The position numbers were made by a program, and so were the translations under genes. A stretch of DNA of 64,000 nucleotides from JAHEJJ01 sp965212205 (GTDB lineage Bacteria > Bacteroidota > Bacteroidia > Flavobacteriales > Flavobacteriaceae). Where the stretch lies: positions 329,276 to 393,275 of the forward strand of contig CBDBUX010000019.1 of NCBI GenBank assembly GCA_965212205.1, read 5' to 3'. The notes beneath the pieces are model-generated. The model did not search any database. It saw only the letters and a program-made list of their open reading frames with translations, and was not told where the DNA came from. Shown in pieces: positions 51,651-61,757 of the stretch. The first letter of the stretch is position 1. Every line of letters begins with the position of its first letter.

Positions 51651-52973
51651 ATGCAGATAACAAAAGAACAAATAGACGCATTAAATGCCGTGGTGACTGT
51701 TGCAATAACAAAAGAAGACTACAGTGAAAAAGTAGAAGAGATCCTCAAAAATTACCGCAAACAGGCTAATATACCCGGCTTCAGAAAGGGTCAGGTACCG
51801 ATGGGGCTCATTAAAAAACAATACGGAAAAGCCGTTTTGGTTGATGAGGTTAATAAATTACTTCAGGATAATCTGAACAAATATCTCACCGAAGAAAAAC
51901 TCGACGTATTAGGCAATCCACTGCCGAAACAACAGGATAATTTTAACTGGGAAACTGAGAATTTCGCCTTTGAATTCGAACTGGGTCTTGCACCCGATTT
52001 TGAAGTTTCACTGAAAACAAAAAAGGCCATTACCCACTATAAGATCGTTGCCGATAAAAAGATGGTCGATGAACAGATCGACCGTATCCGCAAACAATTC
52101 GGTAAAATTATATCTAAAAATGAGGTGGCCGCCAAGAATGAAATTAGCGGAAGCTTTATCAATGAAGCCGAAGAAATCGAAAATAAAACAATTCTTGAAC
52201 TCGAGAATATTAAAAGTAAAAAGGCCCTGAACAGTTTGTTAGGTAAAAAGCCCGGCCAACAGGTGGTATTGAAAAGTAAAGGTCTTTTTAAAGAAAATTT
52301 TCAATTGGCAGCGGCCCTGGGGATCGATCGTGAAAAGGCCGATGCTCTGAACTGTGATTTAACGTTTGAAATCAGCGAAATAAACGAAAGGGTTCCTTCA
52401 GAATTGAATCAGGAGATTTTCGATAAACTTTTTGGAGAAGGTAATATAACTTCTGAAAGCGAATTAAGGAAGCGACTAAAGGAAGATGCCGAAAAACAGT
52501 TCGAACAACAATCCGATCAGAAATTACTGAATGATGTGACCGAGCGGTTGATCGAAACGATAAAATTTGATTTGCCGGCCGATTTCCTGAAAAAATGGAT
52601 TCAGCTTACCGGTGAGAAAGCATTAACGGAAGAAGAAGCCAACGACGAATATGAAAAATCTGAAAAAGGTCTCCGCTACCAGCTTATTGAAGGAAAAATA
52701 ATCAAAGAGCATGGAGTCGAAATTCAATTCGAGGAATTAAAGGATTTCGCAAAGGACTTTATCAGGACACAAATGGCCCAATATGGTCAGACCAATCCCA
52801 AGGAAGAAGAATTGGATCAAATCGCCATGCGGATCATGAGCAATCAGGATGAAGTGAAACGACTTTCTGAACAACTCATGAGCCAAAAGCTATTAAAACT
52901 CTACAAGGAAGAGGCCAATTTAAAGGCAAAAGAGGTCACTTATGATAATTTCATAAAAGAAGTATATGGTTAA
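51651..52973 (+). CDS. tig: trigger factor
   Basis: The 440-residue ribosome-bound chaperone. The N-terminal ribosome-binding domain (about 1-140) has IPGFRKGQVPMGLIKKQYG with the GFRxGxxP ribosome contact. The middle PPIase domain is poorly conserved, and the helical C-terminal arms follow. Divergence of the PPIase domain is common in this phylum. It is followed by clpP and clpX, the usual gene order, with a 162-base gap holding a TATCTTTA near-match to the -7 consensus at 53074-53081. Confidence 0.93.
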   Translation: MQITKEQIDALNAVVTVAITKEDYSEKVEEILKNYRKQANIPGFRKGQVPMGLIKKQYGKAVLVDEVNKLLQDNLNKYLTEEKLDVLGNPLPKQQDNFNWETENFAFEFELGLAPDFEVSLKTKKAITHYKIVADKKMVDEQIDRIRKQFGKIISKNEVAAKNEISGSFINEAEEIENKTILELENIKSKKALNSLLGKKPGQQVVLKSKGLFKENFQLAAALGIDREKADALNCDLTFEISEINERVPSELNQEIFDKLFGEGNITSESELRKRLKEDAEKQFEQQSDQKLLNDVTERLIETIKFDLPADFLKKWIQLTGEKALTEEEANDEYEKSEKGLRYQLIEGKIIKEHGVEIQFEELKDFAKDFIRTQMAQYGQTNPKEEELDQIAMRIMSNQDEVKRLSEQLMSQKLLKLYKEEANLKAKEVTYDNFIKEVYG

Positions 52974-53135
52974 GGATTGCATATGGCAATTATAACCTTA
53001 ACATCGCGACCGCAAACATTATACTAATCCGTTGAGCGTACTTATATAGCACATCCATACGCCAAAAATTGAGTATCTTTACGGGGCCGAAACGTTATTT
53101 TCGGCAACTTTTTTTTAAAATCATTATCGCTACCA

Positions 53136-53816
53136 ATGAATTACGACAAGGAGTTTAAAGATTTTGCTATTAAAGATCAGGGCATAAGCAGCCTGTACTA
53201 CGATAAGATCATCAGCAGTTTGTACCCTGTGAATATGACCCCGAACATCATCGAGGAAAGACAATTGAATGCTATTGCCATGGATGTTTTTTCGAGATTG
53301 ATGATGGATCGTATCATTTTTCTAGGTACCGGGGTTAACGACCAGGTTGCGAATATAGTTCAGGCACAATTGCTGTTCCTGGCCAGTGCAGACTCTTCAA
53401 AAGATATCCAGATCTACATCAATTCTCCCGGTGGTAGTGTTTACGCAGGCCTCGGGATCTATGATACCATGCAGTTTATAAAACCCGACGTGGCCACCAT
53501 ATGTACGGGTATGGCGGCGTCTATGGCCGCGGTGTTGCTTTGTGCCGGTGAAAAGGGCAAACGCAGTGGTCTGAAACACTCAAGGGTAATGATCCACCAG
53601 CCGATGTCTGGTGCACAGGGTCAGGCCAGCGATATTGAAATTGCTGCCAAAGAGGTGTTGAAGATCAAAGACGAATTATATCAGATCATCGCAAACCATT
53701 CAGGTCAGAAATTCAAAAAAGTGTATGAAGACAGCGACCGGGATTACTGGATGACCGCGAAGGAAGCCCTAGATTACGGGATGATCGATGAGATCCTGGA
53801 GAGAGATCAGGATTAA
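53136..53816 (+). CDS. clpP: ATP-dependent Clp protease proteolytic subunit
   Basis: The 226-residue serine protease of the ClpXP complex. The catalytic Ser129 (TGMAASMAAVLL) and His154 (MIHQPMSG) are present, with Asp in the DRDYWMTAKEAL segment near 205. INSPGGSVYAGLGIYD is the family signature. The N-terminal extension of about 25 residues is usual in flavobacteria. clpX follows after 84 bases. Confidence 0.97.
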   Translation: MNYDKEFKDFAIKDQGISSLYYDKIISSLYPVNMTPNIIEERQLNAIAMDVFSRLMMDRIIFLGTGVNDQVANIVQAQLLFLASADSSKDIQIYINSPGGSVYAGLGIYDTMQFIKPDVATICTGMAASMAAVLLCAGEKGKRSGLKHSRVMIHQPMSGAQGQASDIEIAAKEVLKIKDELYQIIANHSGQKFKKVYEDSDRDYWMTAKEALDYGMIDEILERDQD

Positions 53817-53900
53817 CCGCAACCAAGGAGCAAATCTGGACGACGGTAAACCAAAATCCAGATAGTTTCGTTATACTTATAAAATCAGAGAAGGCGTATT

Positions 53901-55136
53901 ATGGCCAAGGAAAACCTGGAATGTTCGTTTTGCGGAAGGAAGAAACCCGAGACCAACCTGCTCATAGCAGGATTGGATGCCCATATATGCGACCGTTGCA
54001 TCGAACAAGCTCATGGCATCGTAGCGGAGGAATCCAGGCAATCCAAAACCGATGATCTCTCGTCGGAACTTATCCTGAAAAAACCAAAACAGATAAAGGA
54101 ATTCCTCGACACTTTTGTGATCGGACAGGAACGCACCAAAAAGGTATTATCGGTTGCGGTTTATAATCATTACAAAAGACTATTACAGCCTCATTCGAAA
54201 GATGATGATGTAGAGATCCAAAAGAGCAATATCGTAATGGTAGGCCAAACGGGAACGGGGAAGACCCTTATGGCCAAAACCATCGCACGAATGCTCAATG
54301 TCCCCCTGGCTATTGTAGATGCTACGGTTCTTACAGAAGCAGGGTATGTGGGTGAAGACGTCGAAAGTATTCTGACGCGGTTACTGCAGGCCGCCGATTA
54401 TAATCTTGAAAAGGCCGAACGTGGTATAGTTTTTATTGATGAGATCGACAAGATTGCCCGAAAAAGTGATAACCCATCCATCACAAGAGATGTTTCTGGT
54501 GAAGGAGTGCAGCAAGGGTTGCTTAAACTACTGGAAGGGACAATGGTAAACGTACCTCCGAAAGGCGGTAGAAAACATCCCGATCAGAAATTTATCGAGG
54601 TCAATACCGAAAACATCCTTTTTATTGCAGGAGGAGCTTTCGACGGGATCGAGAGGATAATTACCAAACGACTCAACATGCAAGCTATCGGGTATAGCGC
54701 TTCCAAAAATGAGGACATACTCGATATTAGCAATGTTTTGCAATACATTATTCCTAAGGACTTGAAGGAATATGGACTTATTCCCGAAATTATTGGCCGA
54801 CTTCCCGTACTTACACATATGAACCCGCTCGATAAAAAGACCTTGCGGGCCATCCTAACTGAACCAAAAAACGCAATCATCAAGCAGTATGAAAAACTAT
54901 TTGCGATGGATGGTATCAGTTTTAAAATCACCGAGCAGGCTCTCGATTTTATTGTGGATAAGGCTGTTGAGTACAAATTAGGTGCCCGAGGATTGCGGTC
55001 TTTATGCGAAGCTGTATTTACCGATGCGATGTTCGAATTACCCAGTTCAGAGGAAAAAGATTTCAAGGTCACCAAACCCTATGCAGAAGACAAGCTCTCC
55101 TACGAAACCATTAAGAAGCTAAAAGCGGTATCCTAA
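53901..55136 (+). CDS. clpX: ATP-dependent Clp protease ATP-binding subunit ClpX
   Basis: The 411-residue AAA+ unfoldase. The zinc-binding domain has Cys8, Cys11, Cys30 and Cys33. Walker A is GQTGTGKTLMAK and Walker B VFIDEIDKI. The pore loop is GYVGEDVE, and the IGF-like ClpP-contact loop is expected near 255-265, where IGYSASK is seen in place of a plain IGF. The end overlaps the convergent hydrolase gene by four bases. Confidence 0.97.
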   Translation: MAKENLECSFCGRKKPETNLLIAGLDAHICDRCIEQAHGIVAEESRQSKTDDLSSELILKKPKQIKEFLDTFVIGQERTKKVLSVAVYNHYKRLLQPHSKDDDVEIQKSNIVMVGQTGTGKTLMAKTIARMLNVPLAIVDATVLTEAGYVGEDVESILTRLLQAADYNLEKAERGIVFIDEIDKIARKSDNPSITRDVSGEGVQQGLLKLLEGTMVNVPPKGGRKHPDQKFIEVNTENILFIAGGAFDGIERIITKRLNMQAIGYSASKNEDILDISNVLQYIIPKDLKEYGLIPEIIGRLPVLTHMNPLDKKTLRAILTEPKNAIIKQYEKLFAMDGISFKITEQALDFIVDKAVEYKLGARGLRSLCEAVFTDAMFELPSSEEKDFKVTKPYAEDKLSYETIKKLKAVS

Positions 55137-55675
55137 ACCTGATGGTGTTTTTTAAGGACGAGATCTAAAAGGTCTAGACACACTTTCTGAATAATCTTTT
55201 CATCGCTGTACATGTCGTGACCAAAATTTGGGATCGTCTCTACCTGGACTCCAGTTCGAACAGACCAATCTGTACCGATTACTTTGTCGTTTTCCCCTAG
55301 CAAAACGGTCACCGGGCAATCTGGCCCCAACGACTGTTCTTCAAGATTTATAGGTGATACTGCATAGAGCGACTTTATAGGCAGGCCCTTAAATGCGGCA
55401 TGCCAGGCAATAGTACCCCCTGCGCAAAACGTGAGATAATGACTTTTGATGTGTTCTCTATGGAGAAGGTGTGAAACCGCCCGATCTCTGCCCCCATCGA
55501 TAAACGAGGCATAGAGTTCTTCAGAAGTACACGGTTCATTGCCTATCTGAGCCAGTTCCCTGCTATCGTAAAAAACAATGTCGAAGTACTGCTGCAGATA
55601 CCCTAGATAAGAAGTAATCCATAGTCCTTTTTGGGTTCCCCACATGTCGGAAACCACGACCAGCCTTTCTGCCAT
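55133..55675 (-). CDS. alpha/beta hydrolase-fold protein with cysteine nucleophile
   Basis: A 180-residue compact alpha/beta hydrolase. The nucleophile elbow reads TFCAGG (Cys84), as in dienelactone hydrolases (GxCxGG), with Asp130 (LLGENDKVI) and His153 (NFGHDMYS) completing a Cys-Asp-His triad. It is smaller than dienelactone hydrolase and I do not recognise a characterised orthologue. There is no signal peptide. It is convergent with clpX (4-base overlap) and 69 bases downstream of the GH3-like gene on the same strand. Confidence 0.75.
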   Translation of the reverse strand: MAERLVVVSDMWGTQKGLWITSYLGYLQQYFDIVFYDSRELAQIGNEPCTSEELYASFIDGGRDRAVSHLLHREHIKSHYLTFCAGGTIAWHAAFKGLPIKSLYAVSPINLEEQSLGPDCPVTVLLGENDKVIGTDWSVRTGVQVETIPNFGHDMYSDEKIIQKVCLDLLDLVLKKHHQV

Positions 55676-55744
55676 ATGCCAAATTTTTATAGTGGGATGA
55701 AAATCAGCGCCTAAATTTGGTGAAAAACGTTAAATAAACCTTAA

Positions 55745-57259
55745 TTATTGGTTCATCTGAAGCAATTCATCGACGTAGTTCCTGTCGTTGCTCAATCTGG
55801 GTATCTTATGTTGTCCGCCAAGTTTGTTTTTCGACTTAAGCCAGTTATAAAAGGTTTTTTCCGGGGCAACATGAATTTTTGGCCTCGTTAGCGTCATATT
55901 GTTGTAGCGCTTAGCTTCGTAATCAGAGTTCAGCTTTTTAAGTGCTTCATCGAGAACTTCAGTAAAATGTTCAATCTCATCGGGGGCTTTACGAAATTCA
56001 ATGATCCATTCATGAGCACCTTTTTCTTTGCCCGCCATGTAAATGGGTGCCACGGTATAATCCGAAATTTCTGCACCGGTTTTCTGACAACTGTTGCGAA
56101 GTGCCTCCTCGGCATTTTCAATGATAAGTTCTTCGCCAAACGCATTGATATAATGTTTAGTTCGGCCTGTGACCCTGATCCGGTATGGGTCTGTTGATGT
56201 AAAGCGAACCGTATCACCGATTTTATATCGCCAAAGGCCAGCATTGGTGGTAATCACTACAGCATAGTTCACACCTATTTCGACCTCCCATAGCGGAAGC
56301 ACCCGCTCCTCTTCTGTTCCATAAGAGTTCATGGGTATGAATTCGTAAAATATACCGTAATCGAGCATCAGCAATAGATCATCTGCGTGGTTTCGATCCT
56401 GGATCGCAAAAAAGCCTTCCGAGGCGTTGTAGATCTCGTAATATTTAAAATTTCGTTTTGGCAGAAGACGCTCATATTGTTCGCGATAGGGATTAAAACT
56501 AACGCCACCGTGAAAATATACTTCCAGATTCTCCCATATCTCAAAGAGATTGTTCTTGCCTGTCACTTCAAGAACATTGTTGAGCAATACCAACATCCAT
56601 GAAGGTACGCCGGCAAGACTGGTAACGTTCTCCTGAATACTCTCGGAGATAATAGCATTCATCTTGGTCTCCCATTCACTCATCAGAGATACCCGGTTGC
56701 TGGGCGTACTGCTTAGTTCAGCCCAAAATGGCATATTGTCTATCAGGATGGCGGAAAGGTCGCCAAAAAATGTTCCGTTATCTTCATAGAGTTCCTTGCT
56801 ACCGCCTAATCGAAGCCCCTTGCCTTTGAACAATTGGGAGTTTTCATTATTATTGAGATACAAGCATAACAGATCCTTGCCCGACTTATAATGACAGTCT
56901 TCCAAGGCTTCTGCACTTACCGGAATAAACTTGCTTTTGGAATTCGTGGTACCACTGCTTTTGGCAAACCACTTAATTGAAGTGGGCCAGAATATATTTT
57001 GTTCTCCCTTACGTGTCCGTTCAATAATCGGTTCTATTTCCTCATAGGTTACTACAGGAACCCGCTCCGCGAAGGTCTTATAGTTATTGACCCCGTTAAA
57101 ATCATAGCGTTTGCCAAGTTCGGTATCCTCAGCAAGGTCTAATAATTGTTGTAATACTTCCTGCTGTACTTCCGCAGGATATTTAATAAAGAGTTCAATT
57201 TGATGATACCTCTTTTTCAAGAGCCAGGAAGCGATAGAATTGAATAGTGGTATGGCCAT
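55745..57259 (-). CDS. GH3-family acyl-acid-amido synthetase-like protein
   Basis: A 504-residue protein of the GH3 (auxin-responsive promoter) superfamily, adenylate-forming enzymes that in plants join amino acids to acids. The ATP-binding motif FAKSSGTTNSKSKFIPVS is at about 99-116, VVITTNAGLWRYKIGDTV is motif II/III, and VTGRTKHYINAFGEELI carries the hinge. Bacteroidota members are common but the substrate is unknown. The 198 bases upstream to 57457 hold no clear element. Confidence 0.9.
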   Translation of the reverse strand: MAIPLFNSIASWLLKKRYHQIELFIKYPAEVQQEVLQQLLDLAEDTELGKRYDFNGVNNYKTFAERVPVVTYEEIEPIIERTRKGEQNIFWPTSIKWFAKSSGTTNSKSKFIPVSAEALEDCHYKSGKDLLCLYLNNNENSQLFKGKGLRLGGSKELYEDNGTFFGDLSAILIDNMPFWAELSSTPSNRVSLMSEWETKMNAIISESIQENVTSLAGVPSWMLVLLNNVLEVTGKNNLFEIWENLEVYFHGGVSFNPYREQYERLLPKRNFKYYEIYNASEGFFAIQDRNHADDLLLMLDYGIFYEFIPMNSYGTEEERVLPLWEVEIGVNYAVVITTNAGLWRYKIGDTVRFTSTDPYRIRVTGRTKHYINAFGEELIIENAEEALRNSCQKTGAEISDYTVAPIYMAGKEKGAHEWIIEFRKAPDEIEHFTEVLDEALKKLNSDYEAKRYNNMTLTRPKIHVAPEKTFYNWLKSKNKLGGQHKIPRLSNDRNYVDELLQMNQ

Positions 57260-57457
57260 TTTAGGTATCTTTACGACCCGACAACCATCTTATTTGCTAC
57301 TGGGATTCATGAGTTTCATCGTACAGGACAGCTCTGATTTCCATTAGCCCCATGGTTACGGGGTACCACTAACAAAATATAGCATTTGCAGTGGTTAGAA
57401 CGTCTAAAAATAGGTCTTTAAGATATTTTTTCAAATAGAATCCGTAAAAATACCTGG

Positions 57458-58252
57458 ATGAAGTTTCAAGGGGTACTGAGGAAAATGCAAACAGAGCTGG
57501 CCAGCCCGATACAATATTATATGTTGTTTGAGGGTGATTTTCTTAACGTAAACCAGGTGCTGGATAAGGAATTACATATTCGTTTTATAAAATATCAATG
57601 TCTAAACTGTGGAGAAGACAGACCTATATATCGTCAGGGATTCTGTCGCAGCTGCTTTTTTGAGACACCGGCCGCAGGCGACTGGATTATGAGACCGGAA
57701 CTTAGCACGGCTCACCTCGACAAGGAAGACAGAGATCTTGAATACGAAAAGAAAGTACAACTTCAGCCTCATATTGTATATCTGGCTAACTCCAGTAATA
57801 TAAAGGTTGGCGTTACACGCAAAACCCAGATTCCCACCCGTTGGATCGATCAGGGGGCACATGAGGCGATTGAGATCCTGGAAGCACCGAATCGTTACCT
57901 TGCCGGGCTTACCGAGGTTGCCCTCAAATCTCATTTAAGCGACAAGACCAACTGGAGGAAGATGCTCACCAACGATGTTATGGACCAGGATCTGGCCGCC
58001 TGGCGCGATAAATTAACCGAATTTGTGCCAGAAGAAGCCGCCGCATACTACCTACACAATCGAAAGGAGATAAACATAGAATTTCCTGTTCTGGAATATC
58101 CTGAAAAAGTAAAAAGCTTAAATCTTCAAAAAAATCCAGAATTCAGTGGTATTCTCAAGGGTATTAAAGGTCAGTATCTGATATTTAATGATAGCTCTGT
58201 ATTTAACGTACGCGCCAATGAAGGCCATGTAGTAAGCCTTACGGTTAATTGA
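57458..58252 (+). CDS. DUF2797 domain-containing protein
   Basis: A 264-residue protein with a zinc-ribbon-like CX2CX11CX2C (CLNCG and CRSCF) at about 48-66, followed by a GIY-YIG-reminiscent region (HIVYLANSSNIKVGVTRKTQIPTRWIDQGA). The family is uncharacterised; resemblance to GIY-YIG proteins suggests a nucleic acid role, which is inference. Its end overlaps the AsmA-like gene by eight bases, convergently. Confidence 0.85.
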   Translation: MKFQGVLRKMQTELASPIQYYMLFEGDFLNVNQVLDKELHIRFIKYQCLNCGEDRPIYRQGFCRSCFFETPAAGDWIMRPELSTAHLDKEDRDLEYEKKVQLQPHIVYLANSSNIKVGVTRKTQIPTRWIDQGAHEAIEILEAPNRYLAGLTEVALKSHLSDKTNWRKMLTNDVMDQDLAAWRDKLTEFVPEEAAAYYLHNRKEINIEFPVLEYPEKVKSLNLQKNPEFSGILKGIKGQYLIFNDSSVFNVRANEGHVVSLTVN

Positions 58253-60944
58253 CCGTATCTTTTGCGGTCACAGATTTGGTCTTCGATTTCAATAGCCCGC
58301 CCAGGATACTTTTAGCAGTTTCCTTTATGTTTTCATCTTCCGAGCCTTCTTCTGTAATCAAACCGGTACTATCGGCCTGCTCAGTTGAAGTACTTCCGGA
58401 TCCTGCAACAGGGTTTTTCTCCTTGGTTTCCTGATTACTTTCGCCGGCCTTGTTTGCCTGAGATCCGGCCAAAACCCCAACTATTATTTCACTTAGTTCT
58501 TTTTTACCCTTATCGAGGTATTTATTTTTCTGAATATCCACCAATTGATCTGCCAGTACCTTGGTCTGTGATTTAAGATCCGTATTGATCTTTGGATCTG
58601 AAACAGAGCCTTTCAGATTGGCCACCACCGGGACGGTCAAATCTTTTAAGGACTCATCTCCTATTCCCGCTAATAATTTGTTGACATCTTCGCCCATATA
58701 TCTGGCAGGTACATTGAGGGTCACCTTATAATCCAAAGCATTGGAGAAAGAGTGGCCTCCACTGAACATCAGGTCGATATCTTTATATCGCAACTTAAAG
58801 GGCTCTACATTTACCTTTCCATTCTCGAATTTCAACGCTGTTTTTAGGCCGCTGAGATCGAGTTCATCCAGCGAAATAAAGTCCAGTTTATTATCGAGAA
58901 GTTGTGTTACTTTTGAGTTCTCTGAGCGAATTTCGGCGGTAAGAATCTCGGCCAGCATATCACCGGAAAGAGATCCCAGGTCGGGGTCGAGCTGAGGGGT
59001 CAGACCGCCCGATAATTTAATACTGGTATTTAAACGGCCATCAAGGATATTGGCAGCCGGACTCAATAGCCGCGCCAGTTCGATGGTTTCAAAAGTCTTG
59101 CCGATATTCAGCCTGGACAGGTCGATCGACATATCGAAATGAGGTTCCTGATCCTTGGTGGTGAGCATGCCATCAAGTTGCAGTCGGCCATCTAGCATAC
59201 GAGAGGAAATTTCATTAAAGCGGATAGTCTGGTCGCGAACCCGGAGTATTCCAGATAAGTCGTACATCACAATATTGTCATAAACGGCCTTCCCTACTAA
59301 TGCATTGAGGGTAAGATCTAAATATTCGGGCACCTTGAACGAATCTTCTTCAACAGCCGAGGAAATTGCAGCTTCTTGTTCACGGACGATATCCGCAACC
59401 ACAAAGGCATTTGATCTCATCTCAAAACTCCCTTTCAAGACTTCTTTATTAAAAATATATCCCAAGGCATTGCGCAGTGTTCCTGTAGCACTGAAATCGG
59501 TTGAACCTGTTTTCCCCGCCAATTCTTTTATCTCGATGGTCTTGGGCCCTAATTCCGCTTTACAGGTATGTACCTTGATCGGATTCGGAAGGGCATCAAA
59601 ATTGTAATGAAGTCCTTTAAGTTCAAGATCGCCCTTAAGTGAAATATTCTTATAATTTTCTTTTTCAATATCATTCCTTGTAAAAGCAGAGCTTAGCTCT
59701 CCCGATAATCTACCTCCTAATACTATTGAAGATGGCAAAGGATATGCCTGTGAAAGTTTATCGAGATCAATACTGCCGCTGGCGTGGGTATCAACCCCCG
59801 TATTGCCGGTAAGTTCGGTAAGCACGGCCTTAAGTTTAAATACATCCTCATCTATTTGAAAGCCCGCATGTTCAATTTTGACGGAGGTATCTTCAGCTCT
59901 CCCAGTAGAATTTTCAAGCAGGGCATCGATCTCAATATGCTCCACTTTTTTCGAAAATTGCGGATATTGAAAAGAGGCGTTATGGGCTATCATCCTGATA
60001 TTGAATTCGGGAATTGTTTCTTCATTCAATTCGCCCTGGAAATGACCGGTGAGCTCAAAATTGCCCTCCGTTTCCAGGTCGGAAATGTCTTTGGAATACT
60101 TTTCAGGAATCATTGCGAGAAAATTTTTGAAGTCCGAATTGATCGTACTGAATTTCAAATCCAATTCCTGTCCTTCTTCCAGTAATTTTATAAACCCTTC
60201 AAAAGTCAAAGGCAAACGGTTAAGAATGGCCTTATTTTCTTTAAATGTATAGCGCTGCTCTTCCAGGTCGATCTCCATATCAGCATCGAGCTCAAGCGAA
60301 TTTTTATCGAGATAATGGGTTCCTTCCATGGTGAATGAGACTATGGCCTCGGTAGTGGTATGAAGGTTTGAAATTTCTTCCGAAAGGTCCCCACTTCCCA
60401 CAAGCTTAAGTTTTTCGATATTAAGTTCGTAATCGGATAAATAGTCTTTAATGGAGAATTGGGAATCCGTGATTTCATAAGACCGAATCGAGACTATGGT
60501 ACTGCTTTCTTTCGAAGTGCCCTGATCATTATTGCCAGGTTCACGTAAGATATCGTAATTGGCCACACCATCATTATTGACCAAGAGCATAGCAATGGCG
60601 CTGTCTATTTGGATGTCCTTGATCTCTATAGGATCATCAACACTCTGAAATAACTCTCTGACACCCAGGGCAATCTTAACGTTGTCGGCATAGAATATTG
60701 TATCTCCTGCAAAGGGTTCAGCATTAATCAGGCTCACCTCATCCATGGTAACACCCAGCAACGGGAAATTCCTGTAGAGGTTAAGAGACATCGATGTGAA
60801 GTTGAACTCCCCGTTGATCCTGTTGTTAAGATTGGCTTTTAGCAATTCACCTACCTTGTTTTCCATCAGCGACGGCAGTGCTGCTAAAAGGATAACGAGC
60901 AGTACAAGGACCAATGCGGTTATTCGGATAATTTTCGTTTTCAT
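58245..60944 (-). CDS. AsmA-like envelope protein
   Basis: An 899-residue protein with one N-terminal membrane helix (about 7-24) and a long periplasmic region rich in beta strands, with the AsmA C-terminal domain (about 560-800; LDLTLNALVGKAVYDNIVMYDL, GMLTTKDQEPHFDMSIDLSRLNI). AsmA-like proteins are thought to form beta-taco channels that move phospholipids between membranes. The last 90 residues are low-complexity and acidic. No partner genes are nearby. Confidence 0.85.
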   Translation of the reverse strand: MKTKIIRITALVLVLLVILLAALPSLMENKVGELLKANLNNRINGEFNFTSMSLNLYRNFPLLGVTMDEVSLINAEPFAGDTIFYADNVKIALGVRELFQSVDDPIEIKDIQIDSAIAMLLVNNDGVANYDILREPGNNDQGTSKESSTIVSIRSYEITDSQFSIKDYLSDYELNIEKLKLVGSGDLSEEISNLHTTTEAIVSFTMEGTHYLDKNSLELDADMEIDLEEQRYTFKENKAILNRLPLTFEGFIKLLEEGQELDLKFSTINSDFKNFLAMIPEKYSKDISDLETEGNFELTGHFQGELNEETIPEFNIRMIAHNASFQYPQFSKKVEHIEIDALLENSTGRAEDTSVKIEHAGFQIDEDVFKLKAVLTELTGNTGVDTHASGSIDLDKLSQAYPLPSSIVLGGRLSGELSSAFTRNDIEKENYKNISLKGDLELKGLHYNFDALPNPIKVHTCKAELGPKTIEIKELAGKTGSTDFSATGTLRNALGYIFNKEVLKGSFEMRSNAFVVADIVREQEAAISSAVEEDSFKVPEYLDLTLNALVGKAVYDNIVMYDLSGILRVRDQTIRFNEISSRMLDGRLQLDGMLTTKDQEPHFDMSIDLSRLNIGKTFETIELARLLSPAANILDGRLNTSIKLSGGLTPQLDPDLGSLSGDMLAEILTAEIRSENSKVTQLLDNKLDFISLDELDLSGLKTALKFENGKVNVEPFKLRYKDIDLMFSGGHSFSNALDYKVTLNVPARYMGEDVNKLLAGIGDESLKDLTVPVVANLKGSVSDPKINTDLKSQTKVLADQLVDIQKNKYLDKGKKELSEIIVGVLAGSQANKAGESNQETKEKNPVAGSGSTSTEQADSTGLITEEGSEDENIKETAKSILGGLLKSKTKSVTAKDTVN

Positions 60945-61042
60945 AAAAGGTATTTCACTATGTGAAATAACAGAAAATTGCTCTAAATATTACTTTTGGT
61001 AAACCCTATTCGAAGAAATGCCTTAGAAATTGTGAAAATCGA

Positions 61043-61754
61043 TTAGATATCGAGCTTGATCTCACCTCCAACTTTCAGATCGAAGCGTTTTCTAAGAATA
61101 TATACGAAAAGATACAGCAGGGGTGTATCGAGAAGTGCGATAAAAATCTTAAAGAGAATTCCACTGATCACCAAACCTTTAAAAAGGCTCCAGGGGATGA
61201 CTCCAAATACGCACAACAAACCAACCACTGTGGTGGTATCGATAATTTGGGAAGAAAACGTAGAGAAATTGTTACGGAGCCAAAGGAATCTACCTTTGGT
61301 AAGGCGCTTCCAGAAATGATATATGGCTATATCGACATACTGAGCACAGAGATATGCCAGCATAGAAGCTAATACGGCAATGGGGGAAAGGGCAAAAACC
61401 TTGCTGAACAATTCATCATTTACAGGGGATCCTTCGATTGCCGGTGCAATGTCGGAGATAAGCACAATGCCCATAGAGAAAAACGATGCAAATATTCCGG
61501 CAGTAACGATTTGATTGGCTTTCTTCTTTCCAAATATTTCGGAGATCAAATCGGTGATTAAAAAGGTGATCGGATAAGGCAAATACGCCTACAGAAATCT
61601 CAAATAATGGTGCTCCAAAAACCGTTACCTCTCCAAACGGATTCCAATAAAAGAATTTTTGGAAGATCAGGTTAGATACCACCAGGGAGGTGATAAATAA
61701 GGCCCCGAGGTACAGATAAATCCGGTACGCAAGTTTTTTGTCCTTCGGACTCAT
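61043..61754 (-). pseudogene. yhhQ: queuosine precursor transporter (YhhQ/VUT), frameshifted
   Basis: Two frames make one 236-residue membrane protein of the VUT family, which takes up queuosine precursors. The first (61754 to about 61584) ends FGAPLFEISVGV and the second starts LPYPITFLITDLISEIFGKKKANQ, the diagnostic family motif. One extra base in AAA (plus 61581-61583) explains the break. The start is three bases after the stop of sppA, so the two genes are probably co-transcribed. The rest of the protein looks intact, so a consensus error is the likely cause. Confidence 0.87.
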
Positions 61755-61757
61755 GGA

